This document shows positions 43,001 to 48,661 of a DNA stretch of 48,661 nucleotides, piece after piece. The translations under genes were made by a program, and so were the position numbers. Under the pieces are notes generated by a model. The model was not told where the DNA came from. It made no database searches and saw only the letters and a list, made by a program, of their open reading frames with translations. This stretch comes from Candidatus Ornithoclostridium excrementipullorum. Its GTDB lineage: Bacteria > Bacillota > Clostridia > Christensenellales > UBA3700. The stretch spans positions 1 to 48,661 of the forward strand of contig DVKK01000045.1 of assembly GCA_018716085.1 (NCBI GenBank), written 5' to 3'. Every line of letters starts with the position of its first letter. Within the stretch, counting starts at the first letter, position 1.

Positions 43001-46000
43001 GGATAACGCGGTCGTGACTTCTCCCGATCTCGCAGCCGCGGACGGAACGCTGACCTCGGTTTCGGTAAGAGCGGGGACGCGGGTCATCGCGGCGCTCGCG
43101 CTCGAAAACCAGACGATGAGCGGGTTTGCCGTTCCCGAGGGCGTGGAATATATAGGATATATGGGGCTGCCCGACGTAAAGACGCTGTCGCTGCCGTCTA
43201 CGCTGCGGCGCGTGAACGAGAGTTCGAGTTCCATGTCTACGTTCGCATACGGCATCGAAAATATCAGCGTTGCGGACGGCAACAGATATTACGGAGTAGA
43301 AGACGGCTGTCTGGTCATGTACGACGGGATGAAAGTCATCGCTTCCGAACTGGGCGCCACTTCGCTTCCCGACGGATACGAGATCGTCGGGGCGTACGCG
43401 TTCTCGCACAAGGCGATAGACGCGCTGACGATACCGTCGTCCTATTACGAGATAATGGCGCGCGCGTTCGAGGCGGGCGAATTCACCTCGGTGGTCATAC
43501 CCGACAGCGTGGGAATATTGTCGTCCTCCGCTTTCAACAGGTGCGACGCGATAAGCGAACTCAGTATCGGCGCGCGTATCTCCGCCGCCGACGCACGCGG
43601 GCTTTTCTCGGAGATGCGTACGGAATCGCTTTCCACCGTATCGGTGAGCGAAAACAACGTCCAGATGCACTCCGAGAGCAACGTCGTATACGATTCTTCC
43701 GACGGGTCGGTCATATTTGCGCCCGAAAAGCTCTCGGGCGACGTCGTGATACCCGAAGGGATAGAAACGCTGCCGTACGATTTCTTTACGAGCCGCGATA
43801 CGAAGAGCGTTACTTCGTTCGGCTTCCCCGACAGTCTTGTCGAATATCCCGATCTGCCCTGGAGCACGGGCGCGCAGAATATCCGTATCGGCGCGGGCGC
43901 GGGACAGACTCCGCGCAGCGACGGCGGCGCAACGTGGGAAGATTGGCTTGACGGCAAAAACAAGATAACCGTAGAGGTCGCCGCGGGCAACGCGTATCTT
44001 TCGTCCGACGAAAACGGCGTGTACACCGCGGACGGTAAATACATAATCATGCTGCGCAATAAGGACGGGCTCTGGACGATCTCCGACGGAGTCGTAGGCG
44101 TGAGGTCGGGATCGTACGCTTTCGGACCCGACATCCTGCATATAGGCGCGGATTTCGGCGCGATGGACGAACTGGACATCGACGCGTCCTTCCTCACGCA
44201 GGTCACGGTGTCTGCGGACAACCCGTATTATTCCGAAAAAGACGGTATAATCTACACCGCGGACCGCACCGGATTCGTTCTTATACCGATCGGACTGGAG
44301 CGCGACACGGTGGAGCTTCCCAAGGAACTGACGTCGATCCCCGACAACGCTTTCCGTATAGGAGGCGTCGGCGGCGTTGTCGGTCCGTATTACGGCAATC
44401 CCGAATATGCGGGCATGGGCATATATTCGCCGAAGATAGGGACTCTGACCGTCGAGGAGGGCTCGCAGCTCGTTTCGATAGGCGCGTACGCGTTTACCTG
44501 CAGCGGCAATCCCGAATACGAATGGATGCTGTACGGTATGGCGGAGATAGGCACGATCGATCTGTCTGCGGCGACGAAATTGCAGTCGGTGGGAGAATAC
44601 GCGTTCGCGCTCTCGCCCGAACTTACGACCGTCGTGGTTCCGTCGGGAACTGTGGGAGTCGGCGCCTTTTTCCGTTGCGGAAAACTGACTTCGGTATCGC
44701 TCGGCGACGGAGTCACGGAGATAGGCTCGCGCGCTTTCTATCAGGACGCGCTTCTCTCCGATATCACGATGCCCGACGGCATGGAAAATATAGGCACGTA
44801 TGCGTTCTACGGCTGCAACGCGCTGTATGAAGACGGACTGTTGGTGATAGGCGACGTGCTGTGGGCTGCCAATTCGTCCGACCTGTCGGGTAAGTCCGTA
44901 ACGATCCCCTCCGGGGTCACCCGTATCGCCGACGGCGTATTCGCTCAGATGTATCTGATAGAGGAGATATACATACACGGCGGAGTGACCGAGATGGGAT
45001 CGGGCGTCGTGACCAACGATACCGTCCTTGTGATCGTCGAAGCGGCGTCCAAGCCCGAAGGCTGGGCGGACGACTGGATCGGCGAAGGCGTGCCCGTCAT
45101 ATGGGACTGCCTCAACAACGAGGTCGACACCAACGGCGATATCCGCACCGTATTGGACGGTACGGCTTATACGCTGCATACCTCCGACGGCACCGCGTCG
45201 GTCACGGGCGCGGAAGAGGGGATAAGCGAAGTCGCGATCCCGTCGTCCGTTACTTACGGGGAGAAAAATTATACCGTCGTAAACATAGCGGAGGGCGCGT
45301 TCGAAGACAATACCGACGTAACTTCGCTGACCGTCGGAGAAGGCGTTAGAAGGATAGAGGCCAATGCGTTCGACGGAGCGGCTTCGCTTGCCGAAGTCAC
45401 TCTGCCGTCCTCGATCGAATATATAGGGAGCTTCGCTTTCAGCGGTACGGCTTTGACGCGGACGACCGTTTATGCCGGCGTCGAATACGGCGGCGGCGCG
45501 TACAGCGGCGTGACGACGCTGACGGAGGTTACCGTGGAAGACGGCGTGACGGCGATACCGAGCGCGATGTTCAGGGGCTGTACTTCGCTGACGGCGATAG
45601 CCTTGCCCGCAGGACTGACGGGAATAGGGGGCAGCGCGTTTGCCGAATCCGGCTTACAGAGCGTGAAGATACCCTCCGCCGTTGAATATATCGACGACGG
45701 TGCGTTCCGCGATTCCGCGCTCGCCTCGATCGATCTGACGGAAGCCTCGGCGCTCGCCTCCGTAGGCGATTACGCCTTCGAAGATACGCAGCTTTCGTCC
45801 GTAACCGTACCCGTCGCGGTCGAGTACGGCAGAAACGCCTTCGATACCGCAACGCTCAAATCTCTCACGATCGAAGTTTCGGGAGAGATATCGGTGCTTC
45901 CGACAGGCAGTAAGGCGAAACTCGAAACGCTTACGTTCACGGGCGGCGCTCCGACGACTATCGCCGACTTCAAAGCAAGCGAAAAATTCATCTTGAATTC

Positions 46001-47351
46001 CGCGGATACGTTCACGGTCGTATTCAATCCGGGCATGACGTATATAGGCGACAATGCGTTCAGAGAAATAGAGGGACTGTCGGTCGCGTTCAACGACGGC
46101 CTGACCGAGATAGGCGTAAACGCGTTTACGGACAGCGTGTTCGCTTCGGCGTTCGAACTGCCGGATTCTCTGGTGACCGTGGGATCGGGCGCATTCATGG
46201 ACGCTGTCATACCGGGAGAACTTACCTTGCCCGACAACTTGGAAACGGCGGATAATTCCGCTTTCAGCAGAGCGCAGATACAGTCCCTTACCGTCAACGG
46301 CAATATCTCTTATATCGGCAGCAGTGCTTTCGGATTAAAGAGCGGTTCGCAGACGGTATTGCCCGAGGCTCTGCCTTATCTGACCTATTTGGGGCAGAGC
46401 GCGTTCGGTTCGGGCGACGTAGTGTGGCCGCAGAGACTCACTCTCGGCAGCGCCGACCTCGGCGTGGAGCTGACGGGGCTTGCAAACGGCATCGGCCCCG
46501 AGGAACTCGTGGCGTACGTATCGAAGGTCGGAGATAACGCCGTGGACAGCGTCGTCACAGAGAAAGTGACTTTCATAGGCGTCGGAGAAAACGTGACGGT
46601 GGGCGACAACGCTCTGTCTTTCATGGACGCTCTGACCTCCGTGAGGTTCGAAAACATCGATTCGTTCGGCACGTATATTTTCAGATACGACGACGCTTTG
46701 ACCGATATCACGATAGGGGCGGGCGTCACGGAGATATCCGACGGAATGTTCCGCTCTCTGCCGTCTTCCAACGTGAATATAGTCATCGAGGGCGGCGACC
46801 TGGAGAGGATCGGCAGCTACGCGTTCTATCAGACGAATATAACGTCGTTCACGATCACGGAAAAGGTGAAGGAGATAGGGAAGTGGGCGTTTGCCGAAAC
46901 GAAGTCGCTCGGGACGGTCGTCAACAACAGCAAAGTGCTGACCGACATCGGCGATCAGGCGTTCTACCGTAGCGTATTTACGTCGTTCGATCTCGGTTCC
47001 GCCATAGAGAATATAGGCGCGTATGCTTTTGCCCAAGTAGCCAATCTCGTTTCCGTGACCAACGGTTCGGATACGTTGCGGTCGATCGGAAAGTACGCTT
47101 TCTCAAATACGGCGCTGACCGCGTTCGGCTTCAACGAGGGCTTGCAGACCGTGGGCGATTTCGCATTCTACAATTCCGATCTCGCGAGCGCGGCTCTGCC
47201 GTCATCGCTGTCGACGGTCGGCTCCGGCATATTCTACGGCTGCGCGACGGACATCACCGTACCGTTCGCCGAAGACGCGCTGCCCGCAGGGTGGTCGTCG
47301 TCGTGGAACAATAAGAATACGGGCACGGTGACTTATACTCCCGCTTCGTAA
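40080..47351 (+). CDS. Giant InlB-repeat/BspA-LRR surface lipoprotein, likely phase variable
   Basis: A 2,423-residue protein. The lipoprotein signal ends MTFAAC with the lipidated cysteine at residue 22. Residues about 34 to 822 hold some ten InlB B-repeats (YTVTFDTDGG, WSFAGWYADE and YAKW patterns); the seventh to ninth are degenerate and longer. From about 823 to the end come BspA-type LRR_5 repeats (IPSSVTYGEKN, IGSRAFYQDA, and similar). There is no LPxTG or other C-terminal anchor, so attachment is by the lipid. AGGAG lies 5 nt before ATG 40080. There is no good rightward promoter in the present orientation of the invertible segment just upstream. Such proteins are typically surface adhesins; the ligand is unknown. 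It is the large counterpart of the protein at 641-3103. Confidence 0.92.
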   Translation: MKKNFAAIIALLLALVMTFAACVTDEETPETPPAEYTVTFDTDGGSVIAPVKVKEGEKVSRPADPTKSGWSFAGWYADEGTSTAFDFGKPITGDTTVYAKWNREMREFVVAFDSSGGSAVASQTVREGSTVQEPTPPTRNGYDFEGWYADRDLTVPFIFSTPVTAGFTLYAKWAERVFYTVTFDSNGGSAVASQSVRKGSSAQRPDDPERTDYTFTGWYTDRQDGSSNYDFSRPVNGNITLYAHWSQNFATVTFVLNNGEADLVTYVDKGERLSRPNDPIRSGWVFTGWYSDKNCTLPYDFDAEINDDEDFVYAGWRRLEYYTVLIDTDGGTPVQSQTVAEGGFASAPDVVPEKEGYYFTGWFADEDYTVPFDFATTPIRDDITVYAGWDDNILVQFDADGGTPLLEQIVINAQSGTVQQPATPERDGYTFGGWYVDAARTVAASFPCTVTADTNFYAKWNDEVSSVTVRFELAKLADNGDLVFEPFSKQSLTVTKGTPVTQEMVSAPGDLTATDVGGGQHTMMFSYWSFREYCKEKTGGDSTPVTEMVLFPIDTQGRDEITLYAVYREIEEDETRATLTIHPNNGASDTVVYGVAGQTIGADLDRGNLQPMYSGPGKEAPVRAGYRVTGYYKTDDLSSDHTEDNVYQVPFLLAEEQNDCYLRWEEVEPVGVIFNYYTVGGGWETASAEAGYNDYIPRPESRFLDGYVFDGWYTERGNYNPETRFDFENTRVTESLISYSSSGERRVTLYAKYIKDGVKIAFDAQGGSAVDSVVLERGSSIGELPTPSRNGYVFDGWYTDPACTQFFSADTAVTGDITLYAAWGGESSDLGLFRFVTADDGYKVALADTVNKASVTELVVPTTYNGLPVVGVQEYGFEDCVNLVSVVLPRTTSIISYHAFENCTSLRTVTVGGTSLREIGFGVFEGCSALEEVEIDESARINWVYGNVFCDSPAMTEQLEQSDGLYYWRDILMGDNAVVTSPDLAAADGTLTSVSVRAGTRVIAALALENQTMSGFAVPEGVEYIGYMGLPDVKTLSLPSTLRRVNESSSSMSTFAYGIENISVADGNRYYGVEDGCLVMYDGMKVIASELGATSLPDGYEIVGAYAFSHKAIDALTIPSSYYEIMARAFEAGEFTSVVIPDSVGILSSSAFNRCDAISELSIGARISAADARGLFSEMRTESLSTVSVSENNVQMHSESNVVYDSSDGSVIFAPEKLSGDVVIPEGIETLPYDFFTSRDTKSVTSFGFPDSLVEYPDLPWSTGAQNIRIGAGAGQTPRSDGGATWEDWLDGKNKITVEVAAGNAYLSSDENGVYTADGKYIIMLRNKDGLWTISDGVVGVRSGSYAFGPDILHIGADFGAMDELDIDASFLTQVTVSADNPYYSEKDGIIYTADRTGFVLIPIGLERDTVELPKELTSIPDNAFRIGGVGGVVGPYYGNPEYAGMGIYSPKIGTLTVEEGSQLVSIGAYAFTCSGNPEYEWMLYGMAEIGTIDLSAATKLQSVGEYAFALSPELTTVVVPSGTVGVGAFFRCGKLTSVSLGDGVTEIGSRAFYQDALLSDITMPDGMENIGTYAFYGCNALYEDGLLVIGDVLWAANSSDLSGKSVTIPSGVTRIADGVFAQMYLIEEIYIHGGVTEMGSGVVTNDTVLVIVEAASKPEGWADDWIGEGVPVIWDCLNNEVDTNGDIRTVLDGTAYTLHTSDGTASVTGAEEGISEVAIPSSVTYGEKNYTVVNIAEGAFEDNTDVTSLTVGEGVRRIEANAFDGAASLAEVTLPSSIEYIGSFAFSGTALTRTTVYAGVEYGGGAYSGVTTLTEVTVEDGVTAIPSAMFRGCTSLTAIALPAGLTGIGGSAFAESGLQSVKIPSAVEYIDDGAFRDSALASIDLTEASALASVGDYAFEDTQLSSVTVPVAVEYGRNAFDTATLKSLTIEVSGEISVLPTGSKAKLETLTFTGGAPTTIADFKASEKFILNSADTFTVVFNPGMTYIGDNAFREIEGLSVAFNDGLTEIGVNAFTDSVFASAFELPDSLVTVGSGAFMDAVIPGELTLPDNLETADNSAFSRAQIQSLTVNGNISYIGSSAFGLKSGSQTVLPEALPYLTYLGQSAFGSGDVVWPQRLTLGSADLGVELTGLANGIGPEELVAYVSKVGDNAVDSVVTEKVTFIGVGENVTVGDNALSFMDALTSVRFENIDSFGTYIFRYDDALTDITIGAGVTEISDGMFRSLPSSNVNIVIEGGDLERIGSYAFYQTNITSFTITEKVKEIGKWAFAETKSLGTVVNNSKVLTDIGDQAFYRSVFTSFDLGSAIENIGAYAFAQVANLVSVTNGSDTLRSIGKYAFSNTALTAFGFNEGLQTVGDFAFYNSDLASAALPSSLSTVGSGIFYGCATDITVPFAEDALPAGWSSSWNNKNTGTVTYTPAS

Positions 47352-47371
47352 GGCTTTCTCTCTGCATGGCG

Positions 47372-47411
47372 CGCGGCGGCAGAGCGCGGTCGCTCTCCGC
47401 CGCCGCTTTTG
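47372..47411 (+). terminator. Terminator of the giant lipoprotein gene
   Basis: A GC-rich stem: GCGGCGG and AGAGCG (47374-47387, one bulged C) pair with CGCTCT and CCGCCGC (47392-47404) around CGGT; four T residues follow shortly after. Confidence 0.8.
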
Positions 47412-47421
47412 CAAAAAACTG

Positions 47422-47450
47422 TTTACCTTTTGCTCGGAATATGATAAAAT
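47422..47450 (+). promoter_or_regulatory. Promoter immediately before a start codon
   Basis: TTTACC (47422-47427), a 17-nt spacer and TAAAAT (47445-47450). The expected transcript start is at or within a base or two of the ATG at 47458. Confidence 0.65.
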
Positions 47451-47457
47451 ATCCGAT

Positions 47458-47829
47458 ATGAGCGCGGTGATATGGATCATAATCAATGCGGCGGCTTTCG
47501 TGATATACGCGGGAGCGGGGATACATCTGCTTGCGAGGATCAACGATCTGCCCACGATGGACGTTCTTCGCGCCTGTCCCGATTCCGACAAGACGGACGT
47601 CGCGCCCGTGCGCAGATTCCGCAAAGCGGCGGGGATCGCTTCCGTTTCGGCGGCTGCGGTGCTGTTCGTCGCGCTTCCCGCGGCTCTGTGGGCGGCGAAC
47701 GTGCCCAATGCGTCCATAGTAGCGGCAGCGTGTATTTGCGCCGCGGCGGGCGCGGTGTTGTTTTTTGCGGCGGAGAAGATATACTACGCCCATATCGCGC
47801 AGAAAAGACGGGAGAGTTCCGAAAGATGA
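47458..47829 (+). CDS. Small membrane protein of unknown function
   Basis: A 123-residue product with three hydrophobic segments: residues about 3-26 (IIINAAAFVIYAGAGIHLLA), about 58-80 and about 85-105. I recognise no family. ATG 47458 has no ribosome binding site and sits where a promoter at 47422-47450 would begin transcription, so the message may be leaderless. It overlaps the next gene by 4 nt, indicating co-expression of two membrane proteins. Confidence 0.65.
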   Translation: MSAVIWIIINAAAFVIYAGAGIHLLARINDLPTMDVLRACPDSDKTDVAPVRRFRKAAGIASVSAAAVLFVALPAALWAANVPNASIVAAACICAAAGAVLFFAAEKIYYAHIAQKRRESSER

Positions 47830-48302
47830 AATACGCTCTGACAAAATATCAGAAAGGTCTGTGCATCGCCTCGGCGGCGGTCTTTGTCGTCTGGACGGTC
47901 GTCACCGTAATAATGAACGCTCTTGCGGATATAGGCGACAAGTGGCCGTGGGTATACGGGGAGAGCATCGTGTTCACGGCTGTTCTGTGCGCGGTCATAC
48001 TGCATCCCGCCTGCGCGGATCACAAATCTTTTTCGGAACGGATCGAGCGCGAATATATCGGTCTCAGACGCGATCTGTGCTGCCGTATGCTCCTGATCGA
48101 GAACGTTTGCAGTTTTGCGATGGCGCTCTGTCATATGACGGGTCTGACCGACGCGGGCACGGTGATCGCCAAAGTCGGCGTCATCAACTTGTTCGGCTTG
48201 ATCATGATGGCGGCGATTGCGCTGTGCGTGGTCGTCTTTGCGGTCAAAGCGAAGGAGTTGAAATACCGCGACAGTACGGGTGACGGCGGAGAAGAAAAGT
48301 AA
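47826..48302 (+). CDS. Membrane protein of unknown function
   Basis: A 158-residue product with four predicted membrane segments: about 10-33 (LCIASAAVFVVWTVVTVIMN), 46-62 (IVFTAVLCAVILHP), 88-105 and 118-143 (GVINLFGLIMMAAIALCVVV). I recognise no family. ATG 47826 overlaps the preceding stop by 4 nt, consistent with translational coupling; the longer frame from 47472 only shadows the upstream gene. Confidence 0.7.
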   Translation: MKYALTKYQKGLCIASAAVFVVWTVVTVIMNALADIGDKWPWVYGESIVFTAVLCAVILHPACADHKSFSERIEREYIGLRRDLCCRMLLIENVCSFAMALCHMTGLTDAGTVIAKVGVINLFGLIMMAAIALCVVVFAVKAKELKYRDSTGDGGEEK

Positions 48303-48327
48303 ATTGAGCAAAATCGCGCAAAACTCT

Positions 48328-48356
48328 TGACAAAGCCGCGCTTTTGTATTATCATT
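48328..48356 (+). promoter_or_regulatory. Promoter of the tRNA gene
   Basis: TTGACA (48328-48333), a 17-nt spacer and TATCAT (48351-48356), about 21 nt before the tRNA. Confidence 0.82.
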
Positions 48357-48377
48357 ATTCTCGCTTAACGGATAGAT

Positions 48378-48453
48378 GCCTTTATAGCTCAGTCGGTAGA
48401 GCATGCGGCTGTTAACCGCAGGGTCGTCTGTTCGAGCCAGACAGGGGGAGCCA
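48378..48453 (+). tRNA. tRNA-Asn (GTT) with a poorly paired acceptor stem
   Basis: 76 nt including an encoded CCA. D stem GCTC/GAGC, anticodon stem TGCGG/CCGCA with loop CTGTTAA (anticodon GTT at 48411-48413), variable loop GGGTC, and T stem GTCTG/CAGAC with loop TTCGAGC are all sound. The acceptor strands, GCCTTTA and AGGGGGA, give only two Watson-Crick pairs and three G-U pairs, with mismatches at both ends. The folding is otherwise canonical and the gene has a strong promoter and terminator. Confidence 0.88.
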
Positions 48454-48458
48454 AAAAA

Positions 48459-48489
48459 GCCTTCATCCGTATGGATGAAGGCTTTTTTT
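48459..48489. terminator. Strong terminator, possibly bidirectional
   Basis: GCCTTCATCC (48459-48468) pairs perfectly with GGATGAAGGC (48473-48482) around GTAT. Seven T residues follow, and an A-run precedes the stem. Confidence 0.92.
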
Positions 48490-48521
48490 CATCTTAAATT
48501 TCGGGAAGGAGCGCGCAGAAG

Positions 48522-48661
48522 ATGACCAAAACAGTTCTGTTGGGGACGACGAATCCCGCTAAAATCAAGCGGTTCGAGGAGCTGCTGCGCGGCTATGCGG
48601 TTCAGTTTTATACCCTCAGTGATCTGCATATCGAAAAGGAACCGCGGGAGACAGGGACCAC
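48522..48661 (+). CDS. Ham1/RdgB-type non-canonical purine NTP pyrophosphatase, 5' part
   Basis: The first 46 residues are visible; the gene runs off the window. It begins MTKTVLLGTTNPAKIKRFEE, where TTNPAKIKRF matches the substrate-binding T/SxNxxK motif at the start of the XTP/dITP pyrophosphatase family. That family hydrolyses inosine and xanthosine triphosphates to keep them out of nucleic acids. GGAAGGAG lies 10 nt before ATG 48522. With only the N-terminus present, the call rests on this motif and its position. Confidence 0.65.
   Translation, partial: MTKTVLLGTTNPAKIKRFEELLRGYAVQFYTLSDLHIEKEPRETGT

Noticed and set aside
40773..45179. Minus-strand open frame of 1,468 codons inside the giant lipoprotein gene
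   Set aside because: It mirrors the coding strand of a clear repeat protein. Low stop frequency on the opposite strand follows from the codon usage and GDG/DGG-rich repeats. The product is Arg/His-rich without family resemblance.

Overview
The window looks like a chromosomal segment of a Gram-positive member of the Bacillota, most likely a gut-associated Clostridia. The support is strong AGGAGG-type ribosome binding sites, sigma-A-like promoters with 17-nt spacers, lipoproteins with Firmicutes-type lipoboxes, a tRNA-Asn with an encoded CCA, InlB-type and BspA-type surface repeats, and an RsgI-like anti-sigma factor. A closer assignment (for example Christensenellales) would be a guess.

Layout. 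Positions 1-302 hold about 4.3 copies of a 70-bp tandem repeat. Positions 641-3103 encode a surface lipoprotein with InlB B-repeats and BspA-like leucine-rich repeats. A short MGMT-type protein follows on the minus strand (3423-3740). Positions 4048-8275 form a signalling island: an ECF-like sigma factor, a membrane RsgI-like anti-sigma factor, and a separate lipoprotein carrying the same RsgI middle domain. Three copies of a 29-nt motif lie in this island, one just before the sigma gene and one just before the lipoprotein gene. A repeat-containing protein of unknown role (8664-10070) and a minus-strand GH38 alpha-mannosidase (10219-13179) come next.

Positions 13383-27587 are one long plus-strand polysaccharide locus: aminotransferase, initiating sugar-phosphate transferase, glycosyltransferases of several families, pyruvyl transferase, an iron-sulfur FrhB-like protein, a Wzy-like polymerase/ligase, a sulfotransferase-like protein, a frameshifted tagD and a Wzx-like flippase. 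A LicC-like cytidylyltransferase faces it on the minus strand. The stretch from about 16086 to 19137 looks more AT-rich than its neighbours and may have been acquired separately. Positions 29064-37261 are a myo-inositol catabolic operon (iolJ, iolC, iolB, iolD, iolE, iolA, iolG) with its own promoter and terminator, but no transporter or regulator in view. Two zinc-ribbon membrane paralogues follow.

The most striking feature is at 38904-47351. A tyrosine recombinase gene is followed by two 29-bp sites in inverted orientation (39869-39897 and 40038-40066; 27 of 29 positions identical). Each is built as 11-bp arm, 7-bp core, 11-bp arm. They enclose 140 bp with a near-consensus promoter that in this sequence points away from the adjacent 2,423-residue surface lipoprotein gene. 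Inversion would turn that promoter toward the gene. This is the signature of an invertible, phase-variable promoter, read here in its probable OFF orientation.

The window ends with two small membrane proteins, a tRNA-Asn with an unusually poor acceptor stem, and the start of a Ham1/RdgB-type nucleotide pyrophosphatase gene.
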